NCBI RefSeq assembly: GCF_000331105.1
Contig: NC_020054.1
Location: 6,206,815 to 6,270,814 of the forward strand
Origin: Fibrella aestuarina BUZ 2
GTDB lineage: Bacteria; Bacteroidota; Bacteroidia; Cytophagales; Spirosomataceae
Length of the DNA stretch: 64,000 nt
Direction: 5' to 3'
Part shown: in pieces, positions 35,779 to 45,285 of the stretch
Numbering within the stretch: position 1 is the first letter of the stretch
How the letters are laid out: each line of letters begins with the position of its first letter
Notes under the pieces: model-generated
Database searches by the model: none
Told to the model about the DNA's origin: nothing
The model's input: the letters and a program-made list of their open reading frames with translations, nothing else
Position numbers and translations under genes: made by a program

Positions 35779-37257
35779 ATGACCTCGCACAACCGGATTC
35801 TCTATTGGTTTCGTAACGATCTGCGCCTGCACGACAATGAGGGCTTTGCGGCGGCCTGTATGCAGGCTCGGCAAGTACTGCCCGTTTATGTGTTCGACCC
35901 GGCAGCCTTTCGTTTGCTACCCACGCTCAACTTGAAAAAGACGGGGCTGCTACGGACCAATTTCCTGCTCGAAGCTGTCGCCGATCTGCGAAGCAGCCTC
36001 CGCGCCCGAGGCGGTGATCTGATTGTGCGGGTGGGTGATCCGGCCCGCGTGCTGGCCGATCTGGCCGAAGAGATTGAGGCCGACGCCATCTACGCCAGTA
36101 AAGAAGTGACCTCGGAAGAGACCGACGTGGAGTCGGCCCTGTCGAAGCGGTTGAAACCCCTTAACATCGACATCGAATTTTTCTGGACCAGTACGCTCTA
36201 CCACGTCCGTGACCTGCCTTTCAATGTGGTCAAGCTGCCCGATGTATTCACGGCCTTCCGTCAGCAGGTCGAAAAGCACGTTCAGGTACGTTCCCTCGTC
36301 GCGACGCCCGACCGGATTAACCTCGCGGGCCATATTGAAGCGGGGTCGCTTCCTACGCCCGATACGTTTGGGTTCGACGCTGAGACGCAGGCAGTGGCGG
36401 CGAGGCCCGATAACCGCGCTGCCGTGCCGTTCAAGGGGGGTGAATCGGTAGCGCTGGCCCGGCTGAACGCGTATATCTGGGGACGCGAGCTACTCAAAAC
36501 CTACAAAGAGACCCGGAATGGCCTGTTGGGCGAGGATTATTCGAGTAAGTTCTCGGCCTGGCTGGCGCACGGTTGCCTGTCGCCCCGGCAGCTTTACCAC
36601 GAGATCAAACGCTACGAACAGGAGCGAGTAGCCAACGAGTCGACGTACTGGCTCATTTTTGAGTTGATCTGGCGGGATTTCTTCCGCTTTGTCGCCCTCA
36701 AATTCGGCACGCGCATCTTCAAACCATCGGGCATTCGGTACGACATCACCAAAAAGTGGGACCATGATCTGGCTCTGTTTCACCAGTGGACCGAGGGCCA
36801 GACGGGCATTCCCTTCATCGACGCCAACATGCGGGAACTGCGTCGGACGGGGTTTATGAGCAATCGGGGACGCCAGAACGTAGCCAGCTTTCTGGTCAAA
36901 GACCTCGGCATCGACTGGACCTGGGGCGCTATGTGGTTCGAGAGTCAGCTAGTCGATTACGACCCGTGTAGTAACTGGGGCAACTGGAATTACCAGGCCG
37001 GTGTCGGCAACGATCCCCGCTCGGGCAACGGCAATCAACCCCGCTATTTCAACATACTCGGTCAGGCTAGCCGCTACGACGAGCAGGGCGCCTACGTGAA
37101 GCACTGGCTCCCCGAACTCAGCAATGTACCGGCCGACAAGGTCCATCAGGTATCGACCCTCACTCCCGCCGAACAAACGGCCTACGGAGTAACACTGGGC
37201 AACCAGTACCCGCTGCCCATCGTCGACCCCGCTAAGTGGCAGGCGGAAGCACGGTGA
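35779..37257 (+). CDS. DASH family cryptochrome
   Basis: The 492-residue protein begins RILYWFRNDLRLHDNEGF, the photolyase N-terminal domain, and keeps the FAD-binding end GRQNVASFLVKDLGIDWTWGAMWFESQLVDYDPCSNWGNWNYQAGVGNDPR, which is typical of cry-DASH. These flavoproteins bind FAD and an antenna and repair or sense UV lesions in single-stranded DNA. The start at 35779 is chosen; an ATG 11 codons upstream is also in frame. A 33-bp inverted repeat follows the stop. Confidence 0.95.
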   Translation: MTSHNRILYWFRNDLRLHDNEGFAAACMQARQVLPVYVFDPAAFRLLPTLNLKKTGLLRTNFLLEAVADLRSSLRARGGDLIVRVGDPARVLADLAEEIEADAIYASKEVTSEETDVESALSKRLKPLNIDIEFFWTSTLYHVRDLPFNVVKLPDVFTAFRQQVEKHVQVRSLVATPDRINLAGHIEAGSLPTPDTFGFDAETQAVAARPDNRAAVPFKGGESVALARLNAYIWGRELLKTYKETRNGLLGEDYSSKFSAWLAHGCLSPRQLYHEIKRYEQERVANESTYWLIFELIWRDFFRFVALKFGTRIFKPSGIRYDITKKWDHDLALFHQWTEGQTGIPFIDANMRELRRTGFMSNRGRQNVASFLVKDLGIDWTWGAMWFESQLVDYDPCSNWGNWNYQAGVGNDPRSGNGNQPRYFNILGQASRYDEQGAYVKHWLPELSNVPADKVHQVSTLTPAEQTAYGVTLGNQYPLPIVDPAKWQAEAR

Positions 37258-37263
37258 CTGTAT

Positions 37264-37341
37264 AATGTACCATGTATGATGTACGATGCACAATGGGCTC
37301 ACGCGCTACCATTGTTCATTGTGCATCATACATTGTACATT
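37264..37341. repeat. AATGTAC-family palindromic repeat, copy 1
   Basis: Arms at 37264-37296 and 37309-37341 match at about 29 of 33 positions. The outer part is AATGTACCATGTATGATG and the inner ends CAATGG/CCATTG. Copies with the same AATGTACAATG theme are found at 45886-45970 and 52830-52919. It fills the spacer between the cryptochrome and glycosyltransferase genes. Confidence 0.75.
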
Positions 37342-37380
37342 CGCCAATCCCTACCGCACCGCATTACCGTACATACCTAC

Positions 37381-38067
37381 ATGAAGCTCAGTGTCATTAT
37401 TCCGGCTCTGAATGAAGAGGCAACCATTGCGCAGGTGGTTACTGATGCCATTACGTTCTCCGACAACCAATTGGTCGAGGTGATCGTCGTCGATGGAGGT
37501 AGCCGTGACCAGACGGTTGAGCAGGCTCGCCGCGCTGGCGCTACCGTGCTGACCTCGCCCCGACCGGGCCGCGCCGCCCAGATGAACCACGGTGCCGCCC
37601 ATGCCACCGGTGACGTCCTTTATTTTGTGCATGCCGACGTTCGGCTCCATCCCGATTTCCTGACTGACATCCGGCAGGCTATTGCCGATGGGTTTCCGGC
37701 AGGTCGCTACCGTTTTCGCTTCGATTCGGACCACCTGCTGCTCCGGCTCAACAGTTATGCCACGCGCTTTGGTGGGGTGGCGAGCCGGGGTGGCGATCAA
37801 ACGCTGTTTTTACAGCGCGATCTGTTCGATAAACTGGGCGGGTTCGATGAGCGATTCGTCATTATGGAGGATTTTGACATCATCACGCGGCTGGAACAAA
37901 TGGCCCGCTTTGCCATTATTCCGAAGAATGTGGTTGTGTCGGCCCGGAAATACGAGCGAAACTCCTGGCTACGCGTGCAACTGGCTAATCTGATGGCCGT
38001 CGTGCTCTTCAGGTGCCATGTATCACCCAATCGGATTGCGAAGACGTATAAACAACTGTTACACTAG
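37381..38067 (+). CDS. Family 2 glycosyltransferase (TIGR04283 type)
   Basis: The 228-residue protein starts KLSVIIPALNEEATIAQVV and has VEVIVVDGGSRDQTVEQA, SPRPGRAAQMNHGA, VLYFVHADVRLHPDF and GGDQTLFLQRDLFDKLGGFDE, with a late MEDFDIITRLEQ. This is a GT-A fold family 2 transferase with the layout of the TIGR04283 group, named after arsenosugar synthesis. None of the usual partner genes is nearby, so the sugar and acceptor are open. Confidence 0.88.
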   Translation: MKLSVIIPALNEEATIAQVVTDAITFSDNQLVEVIVVDGGSRDQTVEQARRAGATVLTSPRPGRAAQMNHGAAHATGDVLYFVHADVRLHPDFLTDIRQAIADGFPAGRYRFRFDSDHLLLRLNSYATRFGGVASRGGDQTLFLQRDLFDKLGGFDERFVIMEDFDIITRLEQMARFAIIPKNVVVSARKYERNSWLRVQLANLMAVVLFRCHVSPNRIAKTYKQLLH

Positions 38068-38213
38068 GTTACAAACTGATTCATATACTTAACTACTTAT
38101 AACTAGTTCATAAATTTTAATACAGGCAACTACTTAGCATCCTTTTAATCCTGTCAGCCTATAGACAAATTTGTTGCTGACAAGCATTATCATTTCATTA
38201 ATCTTCCTCAACT

Positions 38214-41200
38214 ATGGAGCAATCGCTACGTCGATTCCTGCTGCTTGTGGTGGTGTTTGGCCTTTCGCTAGGAATGGCCATTGCACAGAACCGCGAGATC
38301 AGGGGCAAAATCACATCGGCCGAAGACAATTCACCCGTTCCTGGCGCCAGCGTTGTTGTGCTGGGTACGTCGCGCGGCACCACCGCCGACGCCGACGGTA
38401 ATTTCCGCATTCAGGCCAACGCCGGCCAAACCCTTCGCATCAGCTTCATCGGCAACAAGTCACGCGACGTAGTCGTTGGTACGACCGACGTCATCAACGT
38501 TTCGCTGGCCCCCGAAGCCGGCAATCTTAACGAGGTCGTGGTTACGGCCCTGGGGATCAAACGGGAAAAACGGCAGCTAGGGTACGCCACTGCCGAAGTG
38601 AAAGGCGACGAACTGGCCGCGTCGCAGCGCGACAACTACATCAACGCCCTTCAGGGCCGTGTAGCTGGTTTGCAGGTGGCTACGTCGAGCGGCATGCCTG
38701 GTTCGTCGTCGACGGTGCTCATTCGCGGTGTCAACTCGATCAGCGGCAACAACCAGCCCCTGTACGTAATCGACGGGATGCCCATCAGCAACAACACCGC
38801 CGCCAGCAACAGCTTCGTAGCCTCGAAAAACTCGGCTACCTCGTTTGAAAACCGCACCGTCGACTTCTCGAACCGGGCGCAGGACATCAACCCGAACGAC
38901 ATCGAGTCGATCACGGTGCTGAAGGGTCCCGAGGCGGCCGCGCTCTATGGCGTTGATGCGGCCAACGGGGCCATCATCATCACGACCAAGAAAGGTCGGG
39001 CGGGTCAGGGCCGGATCTCGTACAGTTCGACGTTTACCTGGCAGCAGCCGGGTCCGCTGCCGCAGGTGCAGCGCGTATATGGGCAAGGGAACAACGGCCT
39101 GTCGCAAAACTCCAGCTTCGCCGCGTTTGGTCCCCGCTACACGGAAGCCGACACGCTCTACAACAACAGCGAAGGTTTCCTGCGCACGGGCCTGGGGCAG
39201 CGCCACAACCTCGCGTTCGACGGCGGTACCGACCGCTACACCTACCGATTCTCGGCGGGTTATCTGAGCAGCCAGGGGGTTATTCCGACCACCAACCTCA
39301 AGCGTTTGAACCTGACGCTGGGCGGCACGGCCAAAATCACCGACAAGCTCTCGCTCGAATCGACGATTCAGTACATCAACACCGACAACGTGAAGGTGTC
39401 GAAAGGGGCCAACAGCTTTTTGCTGGGTCTGCTATCGTGGCCGGCCAACGACGACATTCGGGAATACATCGACCCAACGACCGGTCTGCGCAAACGCGTG
39501 ACGACAGCCAACACGGAGGTCGAGAACCCGTATTTCGACGTCAACAAAAACCTGCTTCGTGACCGCATCAACCGGGCGATCACCAACGTTGGTCTGAACT
39601 ACACCTTCACTGACTGGCTGACCTTTACGGGCCGCGTCGGGCTGGACGTGTATTCGGGCAACTACCTCATCAAATACCACCCGCAGTCGAACCGCGCTGG
39701 CGGTGTGATCGCGGGCTCGCTCGATCAGGCCACCGACAACGGCCGGGTCTTTACGGGCCAGTATTTCCTGACGGCCAAGAAGCAATTTGGCAAGGTGAGT
39801 ACGTCGTTGCGCGTGGGTCAGGCGATCTACGACAACGAATCCAACACGCTGGCAACCCGGGGCGAGAAGTTCCTGAACCCTGAGTTTACGTCGATCAACA
39901 ACACCGACCCGCTCACGCAGAAATCGCTGTCGACGCTGGCCCAACGGCGGCTGATCGGTGCTTTTGCGGATGCCACCATCGGCTATGACGATTACCTGTT
40001 CCTGACCGTAACGGGCCGTAACGACTGGAGCAGCACGTTCCCGGCCGCCAACCGCTCATTCTTCTACCCCTCGGCTTCGTTGAGCTTCGTGTTCACCGAT
40101 GTGCTGCCCGACGGCGGTTTCCGCAAGGCGCTGAGTTCGGGTAAATTCCGGGTGTCACTGGCGCAGGTAGGTAAAGAGGCGCCCGCTTACAGCACCAACC
40201 AGGCTTACGAAAGCCAGACCACCACGGGCGGCGGCTTCAGCTACGGCTTCACCGCACCCAACCCCTTCCTGCGCCCCGAGAAGGTCAATTCGTTTGAAAC
40301 CGGTTTTGCGCTTCAATTCTTCAACGGCCGGCTGGGTCTCGACGCGGCTTACTACCGCACCACGAGCCGCGACCAGATCATCCGCGATCTGCGCATCAGC
40401 TACGGTACGGGCTTCGTCCTGAAAACCATCAACGGCGGTAGCCTCTTTAACGAAGGGGTCGAACTGTCACTGACGGCCGAGCCCATCCGCCAGCCCAACT
40501 TCTCGTGGTTCTCGACGCTGAACTTTACGAAAACCAATAGCCGTTTGCAAACCCTGCCCAACGACCTGACGGAGTTCTATAACTCAGACACCTGGGTAGC
40601 CTACAACATCCGGAATGGTGCCCGGCCGGGTGGCCCGCTGACCACGTTGACGGGTAACTCATACCTGCGTAATGATCGGGGCGACATTCTGATCAACCCA
40701 GCAACGGGTCTGCCCATCACCGAAACCGTTTGGCGCGTCGTGGGCGACCGGAACCCTCATTTCACCATGGGTTTCCTGAACACATTCCGCTACAAAAACC
40801 TGTCGCTCAACCTGCTGCTCGACATCCGCAAGGGGGGCGACGTGTTTAATGGCACCGAAGATTATCTGTACCGCAACGGATTGAGCACCAAAACGCTGGA
40901 CCGCGAAACCCCGCGCGTTATTCAGGGTGTGCTGAAGGATGGGCTGGAAAACACGGCCAACCCGACGCCGAACAATATCCAAGTGATTCCCTACTACAGC
41001 AACGGCTTCTACGGCTCAGCCAACACGACCACAGCTACTCTGGCCGACGAGACCTTCATCGAGCGGAACGTAAACTGGCTGCGGGTGAAAGAAGTGACGC
41101 TGCGCTATGCCCTGCCACCTACGGTACTGGCCAACTCGCGGGTGTTCAAATCGGTGAGCGTGTTTGCCACCGGCACCGACCTGCTGCTGCTGACCAACTA

Positions 41201-41327
41201 CACGGGTGGTGACCCCGGTGTGAACGCCAGCAACAGCGTGACGGGGGGCTCGGGTGGTTATGGCATCGACTACGGCAACATTCCGCTGCCACGCGCCTAC
41301 AACGTCGGTATCAGCGTCGGATTCTAG
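38214..41327 (+). CDS. SusC/RagA family TonB-linked outer-membrane transporter
   Basis: The 1037-residue protein has a signal peptide ending AIAQN, a carboxypeptidase-regulatory-like domain (about residues 27-105), the signature VVVTALGIKREKRQLGYATAEVKG, a plug (about 115-235, STVLIRGVNSI and ESITVLKGPEAAALYGVDAANGAIIITTKKG) and a barrel ending ARAYNVGISVGF-like aromatic strand (PLPRAYNVGISVGF). It pairs with the SusD-like lipoprotein 131 bp downstream and a DUF4397 lipoprotein. The VTALGIKR variant with SusD-like_2 partners is common for peptide or unknown ligands, so a glycan substrate should not be assumed. Confidence 0.96.
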   Translation: MEQSLRRFLLLVVVFGLSLGMAIAQNREIRGKITSAEDNSPVPGASVVVLGTSRGTTADADGNFRIQANAGQTLRISFIGNKSRDVVVGTTDVINVSLAPEAGNLNEVVVTALGIKREKRQLGYATAEVKGDELAASQRDNYINALQGRVAGLQVATSSGMPGSSSTVLIRGVNSISGNNQPLYVIDGMPISNNTAASNSFVASKNSATSFENRTVDFSNRAQDINPNDIESITVLKGPEAAALYGVDAANGAIIITTKKGRAGQGRISYSSTFTWQQPGPLPQVQRVYGQGNNGLSQNSSFAAFGPRYTEADTLYNNSEGFLRTGLGQRHNLAFDGGTDRYTYRFSAGYLSSQGVIPTTNLKRLNLTLGGTAKITDKLSLESTIQYINTDNVKVSKGANSFLLGLLSWPANDDIREYIDPTTGLRKRVTTANTEVENPYFDVNKNLLRDRINRAITNVGLNYTFTDWLTFTGRVGLDVYSGNYLIKYHPQSNRAGGVIAGSLDQATDNGRVFTGQYFLTAKKQFGKVSTSLRVGQAIYDNESNTLATRGEKFLNPEFTSINNTDPLTQKSLSTLAQRRLIGAFADATIGYDDYLFLTVTGRNDWSSTFPAANRSFFYPSASLSFVFTDVLPDGGFRKALSSGKFRVSLAQVGKEAPAYSTNQAYESQTTTGGGFSYGFTAPNPFLRPEKVNSFETGFALQFFNGRLGLDAAYYRTTSRDQIIRDLRISYGTGFVLKTINGGSLFNEGVELSLTAEPIRQPNFSWFSTLNFTKTNSRLQTLPNDLTEFYNSDTWVAYNIRNGARPGGPLTTLTGNSYLRNDRGDILINPATGLPITETVWRVVGDRNPHFTMGFLNTFRYKNLSLNLLLDIRKGGDVFNGTEDYLYRNGLSTKTLDRETPRVIQGVLKDGLENTANPTPNNIQVIPYYSNGFYGSANTTTATLADETFIERNVNWLRVKEVTLRYALPPTVLANSRVFKSVSVFATGTDLLLLTNYTGGDPGVNASNSVTGGSGGYGIDYGNIPLPRAYNVGISVGF

Positions 41328-41339
41328 ACAAACTAGTCC

Positions 41340-41436
41340 TCGGTTCACGATTCACTGTATTCTGTTTACTGTCCTCTGTTAGCTGGCGCAAGCCTACTCC
41401 AGCGTTAGCCAACAGAAGACGGTGAACACCGAACCG
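41340..41436. repeat. Imperfect inverted repeat between SusC and SusD genes
   Basis: TCGGTTCACGATTCACTGTA and the following bases to 41388 pair imperfectly with 41402-41436 (CGTTAGCCAACAGAAGACGG and on). Several mismatches and bulges are needed. Lying inside what should be one operon, it may attenuate transcription to favour SusC over SusD or protect RNA ends; this is inference. Confidence 0.45.
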
Positions 41437-41458
41437 AAGACAGCAACCCTCTTTAATT

Positions 41459-43006
41459 ATGAAATTCAAATCATACATCGCTATCCTGTTTGTCGGGATG
41501 GCCCTGCTGTTGAGTAGTTGCGAAGACTACCTCGACATCAACCAGAACCCCAACAACCCCACGGATGTGGAAGCGGCTCTGTTGCTCGCTCCCATCCAGA
41601 ACCAGTATGCGCTGGGGATTCAATTCGACGCCCGCTACATCGGCCGGTACGTGCAGAACTGGCAAAATGCGGCCCTGGTCAATGACCCCTGGGATCTGCA
41701 CGGGTACGTTCCGGCCAGCGATGCTGGTGGCGAACTGTGGCGGAACGTCTACTGGCGCGGCGGGCGTAACCTGCTCAACCTGATCTCCGACGCGCAGGCG
41801 AATCAGAAATGGGATTACGCGGGCGTTGGGCTGGTATTGCAGGCCTGGGGCTGGCAGATGCTAACCGACGTCCATGGCGAAATCATCCTCGACGAAGCCT
41901 ATGACCTCGATCCCAACAAGAACATCTTCAACTACAACACGCAGCCGGAGGTATATGCCAAAGTGCAGCAACTGCTGACCGACGCCATTCAGAACCTGAA
42001 CCGGGCCGATGGCAACGTGTCGTCGGTGCAGCTGGCGCGGGGTGACCAGATTTACAAAGGCGACCGGATCAAGTGGAAACGCTTTGCCTACGGGCTGCTG
42101 GCGATCAACGCACACCACCTCTCGAACAAGAAAGGGACATACAACCCCGACAAGGTGATGCAGTACGTCGATAGCTCGCTGGTGAGCAACGCCGACGATG
42201 CCGTGATGAACTTCAACGGCCTCAGCACCGCCGATGCCAGCTTTTTTGGTCCCATCCGCCAGAACATGAACTCGTTTGTGCAGTCGAACTACGTGCTACG
42301 GCTGCTCGATGGCACGGTGACCACGGTAAAAGATCCGCGCCTGCCGATCATGCTCGTTCCCAGCGTCGACGGCGTGTACCGCGGCCTGAATCCGGGGCAG
42401 GGGCAGTCAACGGCGGCGTCGGCACCCGTGGCCTCGCGGACGGTGAACGTGTGGGGCCTGCCCGTCAACGTAAACCCACCCGTGGGTACGTTGGGCCGGT
42501 TCCTGTTTACCGACAAAGGGCCAATGCCACTGATGACCTACGCGCAGTTGCAGTTCATCAAAGCCGAAGCAGCCTTCATCAAGGGCGACAAGGCAACGGC
42601 GCTGGCCGCGTACAAAAAAGGCATCGACGCGCACATGAGCGCCTCGTATGTGAACGTACCTGCCGCCGACCGCACGGCCTTCCTCAACAACCCACTGGTG
42701 GTGCCAACCGTAGCCGCCAACCTGACGCTCGGCCAGATCATGTCGCAGAAATACATTGCGCAGTGGGGCTGGGGCTTCCTGGAGCAGTGGGCCGACCTGC
42801 GCCGTTATAATTACGGCGTAGGCACCGACGCTTTCCCGACGTTTGCGCTGCCTAACACCTTCTACGGCGACAACGGCGGCAAGCCGGTACAACGGCTGCG
42901 CCCGCGCTACAACTCCGAGTATGTCTGGAACATCCCGGCGCTGACCAAGATCGGCGGTTTCGATCTTGATTTCCACACCAAACCCGTGTGGTTCACTCAA
43001 CCTTAA
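41459..43006 (+). CDS. SusD/RagB-like (SusD-like_2) outer-membrane lipoprotein
   Basis: The 515-residue protein has a lipoprotein signal (MALLLSSC, Cys at about residue 21), then EDYLDINQNPNNPTDV, the typical start of the second SusD-like family, and helical repeats with LVLQAWGWQMLTDVHGEI and KWKRFAYGLLAINAHHLSNK. It ends in PVQRLRPRYNSEYVWNIPAL. It should cap the SusC barrel encoded just upstream and bind its ligand at the cell surface. Confidence 0.93.
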   Translation: MKFKSYIAILFVGMALLLSSCEDYLDINQNPNNPTDVEAALLLAPIQNQYALGIQFDARYIGRYVQNWQNAALVNDPWDLHGYVPASDAGGELWRNVYWRGGRNLLNLISDAQANQKWDYAGVGLVLQAWGWQMLTDVHGEIILDEAYDLDPNKNIFNYNTQPEVYAKVQQLLTDAIQNLNRADGNVSSVQLARGDQIYKGDRIKWKRFAYGLLAINAHHLSNKKGTYNPDKVMQYVDSSLVSNADDAVMNFNGLSTADASFFGPIRQNMNSFVQSNYVLRLLDGTVTTVKDPRLPIMLVPSVDGVYRGLNPGQGQSTAASAPVASRTVNVWGLPVNVNPPVGTLGRFLFTDKGPMPLMTYAQLQFIKAEAAFIKGDKATALAAYKKGIDAHMSASYVNVPAADRTAFLNNPLVVPTVAANLTLGQIMSQKYIAQWGWGFLEQWADLRRYNYGVGTDAFPTFALPNTFYGDNGGKPVQRLRPRYNSEYVWNIPALTKIGGFDLDFHTKPVWFTQP

Positions 43007-43021
43007 TTCGTTTGATGTCCA

Positions 43022-43076
43022 GGGTTTACGGTTTGACGTTGGCTGTGCAAGCGCACAAACGTCAAACCGTAAACCC
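43022..43076. terminator. Perfect 19-bp inverted repeat after the SusD-like gene
   Basis: GGGTTTACGGTTTGACGTT at 43022-43040 is the exact reverse complement of 43058-43076. A small inner stem TGTGC/GCACA closes the loop. It lies 15 bp after the SusD stop and 20 bp before the DUF4397 start. There is no T tract, so it may separate expression levels rather than stop transcription. Confidence 0.65.
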
Positions 43077-43096
43077 CAACCGTTAAACCTCTTTCT

Positions 43097-43867
43097 ATGA
43101 AACACCTTCTGTATCTCGTCGCGTCGGTAGGGTTGCTATTGGCTTCCTGCGAGAAAAACGCGTTGTCTATTCCGGCCGATGTGGTTACCTCGGGAGCCCG
43201 GCTGAAGCTCATCAACGCCGCACCCGATCTGCCGGGTGGTATCGAACTGGCCATCAACGGCAAAAAATTCAGTGCCAACGCGCCGAGCGGTGCCACGGCT
43301 ACCAGCCCCGGCTTTGCCGTCGGCCTGCCGTTCAACAGCACCTACCCCGGCACGGGCAGCAACTACGCCATCGTGTCGCCCGGTTCGGTATCGCTTAGCC
43401 TGACGTCGCCCGCCACCACGACGGTAGCCAGCGCCACGGCCATTGGCGCCACCACCGCCACCCTCGACGACAACGCATATTATTCGCTGTTTGTGGTGGG
43501 CGCCGGTGCCCAGCCCGAAACCGTCCTGCTGAAAGACGAGCTGGCCCCACTGAACCCGACGACCAGTTTTTACGTCCGGTTTGTCAACCTGATTCCGGGG
43601 ACCACCACCTACGATGTGCTGCTGGCAGATGGCACGACAGTCGTTGCCCGGCAGGTAGCGTATAAAGCCGCTTCGTCGTTCATAACGGTTCCGGCCATCG
43701 GTAGCCAGTCGTTTTTACTGCGCGCTACGGGTTCGGCCACCAACATCGGCACGACCTATGCCTTCAATAGCGCCAACGATGGCCGTGTGCTTACCCTGTT
43801 TGCCCGCGGCGTAACCGGCCGGACGGGCACCGCAGCACCGGCCCTCAACGGCTACGTGAACCGGTAG
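43097..43867 (+). CDS. DUF4397 domain-containing lipoprotein
   Basis: The 256-residue protein has a lipoprotein signal (GLLLASC, Cys at residue 18) and a domain beginning GARLKLINAAPDLPGGIELAINGKKF, with YYSLFVVGAGAQPETVLLKDEL and FYVRFVNLIPGTTTYDVLL, which is the DUF4397 pattern of repeated beta-sandwich halves (about residues 35-140 and 155-235). The function is unknown; such lipoproteins often follow SusC/SusD genes and sit at the cell surface. It is the third gene of this transport set. Confidence 0.85.
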   Translation: MKHLLYLVASVGLLLASCEKNALSIPADVVTSGARLKLINAAPDLPGGIELAINGKKFSANAPSGATATSPGFAVGLPFNSTYPGTGSNYAIVSPGSVSLSLTSPATTTVASATAIGATTATLDDNAYYSLFVVGAGAQPETVLLKDELAPLNPTTSFYVRFVNLIPGTTTYDVLLADGTTVVARQVAYKAASSFITVPAIGSQSFLLRATGSATNIGTTYAFNSANDGRVLTLFARGVTGRTGTAAPALNGYVNR

Positions 43868-43892
43868 CACCAGTTATACACCTACTGATCAG

Positions 43893-43930
43893 AACGGCCA
43901 GCCCCTCCAACGGGCTGGCCGTTTCTTGTT
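43893..43930 (+). terminator. Intrinsic terminator of the SusC/SusD/DUF4397 unit
   Basis: AACGGCCAGCCC at 43893-43904 pairs with GGGCTGGCCGTT at 43912-43923, followed by TCTTGTTT. A 12-bp GC-rich stem with a 7-base loop 25 bp after the stop codon is a standard rho-independent terminator. Confidence 0.85.
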
Positions 43931-43984
43931 TGGCCCCTACCTGTAGGTGGGCGCCAAAACCTTCGGGGGGCGTTCGGCGTATAG

Positions 43985-45094
43985 ATGAGTATGTATGCGT
44001 CGCTCCTGCTCACCACACTCCTATCCTGCACCCCACCCGACTCGACGGCCCCGCCGAAACGGTTTAGTCTGTTACCACTGCCGGTTGTTTATTATACGCC
44101 TGAAACCCGGCTGGGTTATGGCGTAGCCGCTACGGCCACCTTTCGGTTCCGGGGCGATACGGCGCGCTATGTGCGCCCCTCGCAGGTTACGCTGGGGGCG
44201 GTCTACACGCAGAATAAACAACTACTCTTTTACCTGCCCTTCCAGATCTTCTACAAAAACAATCTGTACTTCGCCAACGGCGAGTTGGGCTACTACAAAT
44301 ACAATTACTTTTTCTTCGGCGTGGGTCAACGCGACGTACCCAACGAACTCTACGGCGTCAATTTTCCGCGTGTTCGGGTGAATGTGTTCCGGCGTATTTC
44401 GAAGCCAGATGCCAGCAGGCCGGGGCGGGGCCTGTATGCGGGACTGCGCTACCAATACGAACACTACGCCATCACCAGCGTCACGCCCGATGGGCTCCTG
44501 GCCACAGGCAACGTACCTGGCGGCCTGGGCAGCGTGCTGTCGGGCGTGGGGACGGGCCTTTTCTTCGACTCACGCAACAACGTCTTCTACCCAAGCCAGG
44601 GTCTCGTTGCCGACCTGTCGTTTCTGAGCCAGGGTAAAGCCGTGGGCAGTGGGGTACGTTTCGACCGTTGGGTAGCCGACGTGTCGTCGTACCATTCGTT
44701 AACCCGTCGGACGACGCTGGCGTTCAACTATGTGCTTAGCGTCACGACGGGCGGAGTAGCGCCGTTCAACGCCTTATCGCTGCTGGGTGGCACCAAACGA
44801 GGACGAGGCTACTACGAAGGCCGCTACCGGGATGATAACCTGGCTTTGTTGCAAGGCGAACTGCGCCTGAACGTGTGGCGGCGACTGGGTGCCGTTGCCT
44901 TCGGGTCGGTAGGTACGTTGGGAAATCAACGCGATTTCCTGCGACTCGACGACCCCAAAGCGGCTTACGGCGTAGGCCTGCGTGTTCGGGTTAACCGGGA
45001 CTTACTCAACGTCCGGCTCGACTACGGGCGGGGCGTTCCCTACACCGGCACCGGGTCCAGCGGCGTGTACCTGACTATTGGTGAAGCCTTCTAA
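43985..45094 (+). CDS. Omp85/BamA-TamA family outer-membrane barrel protein
   Basis: The 369-residue protein contains a short N-terminal signal-like stretch (MYASLLLTTLLSC, possibly a lipidation site), then LLPLPVVYYTPETRLGYGVAATATFRF, repeated aromatic strands, TGLFFDSRNNVFYPSQG and LSLLGGTKRGRGYYEGRYRD, which holds the RGY/F-type motif of Omp85 proteins, and a terminal DYGRGVPYTGTGSSGVYLTIGEAF. It has the barrel but no room for POTRA domains, so it is likely a surface antigen-type member rather than BamA itself. Confidence 0.82.
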   Translation: MSMYASLLLTTLLSCTPPDSTAPPKRFSLLPLPVVYYTPETRLGYGVAATATFRFRGDTARYVRPSQVTLGAVYTQNKQLLFYLPFQIFYKNNLYFANGELGYYKYNYFFFGVGQRDVPNELYGVNFPRVRVNVFRRISKPDASRPGRGLYAGLRYQYEHYAITSVTPDGLLATGNVPGGLGSVLSGVGTGLFFDSRNNVFYPSQGLVADLSFLSQGKAVGSGVRFDRWVADVSSYHSLTRRTTLAFNYVLSVTTGGVAPFNALSLLGGTKRGRGYYEGRYRDDNLALLQGELRLNVWRRLGAVAFGSVGTLGNQRDFLRLDDPKAAYGVGLRVRVNRDLLNVRLDYGRGVPYTGTGSSGVYLTIGEAF

Positions 45095-45230
45095 AACGCA
45101 TGAGTAAACCGTTCACTGAGTAACCTTACTCAAGCTCAAAAGTAGGTCCCGTTTGTCCGTGCGTAGGCCCGTTTGGCATTGGCTAGCACCTACCCTTGAT
45201 AAATGCTTATCGATAATTCATAACTGTTAC

Positions 45231-45238
45231 TAGCTTTG
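45231..45238 (+). promoter_or_regulatory. Candidate -7 element of the LemA-TPM operon
   Basis: TAGCTTTG matches TAnnTTTG exactly and lies 47 bases before the LemA ATG. The rest of the 45095-45285 spacer is AT-rich with nothing else recognised. Confidence 0.4.
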
Positions 45239-45285
45239 GCGCGTTTACTGGACCGAAACCATTTCAAGCAAACCACGCAAACACC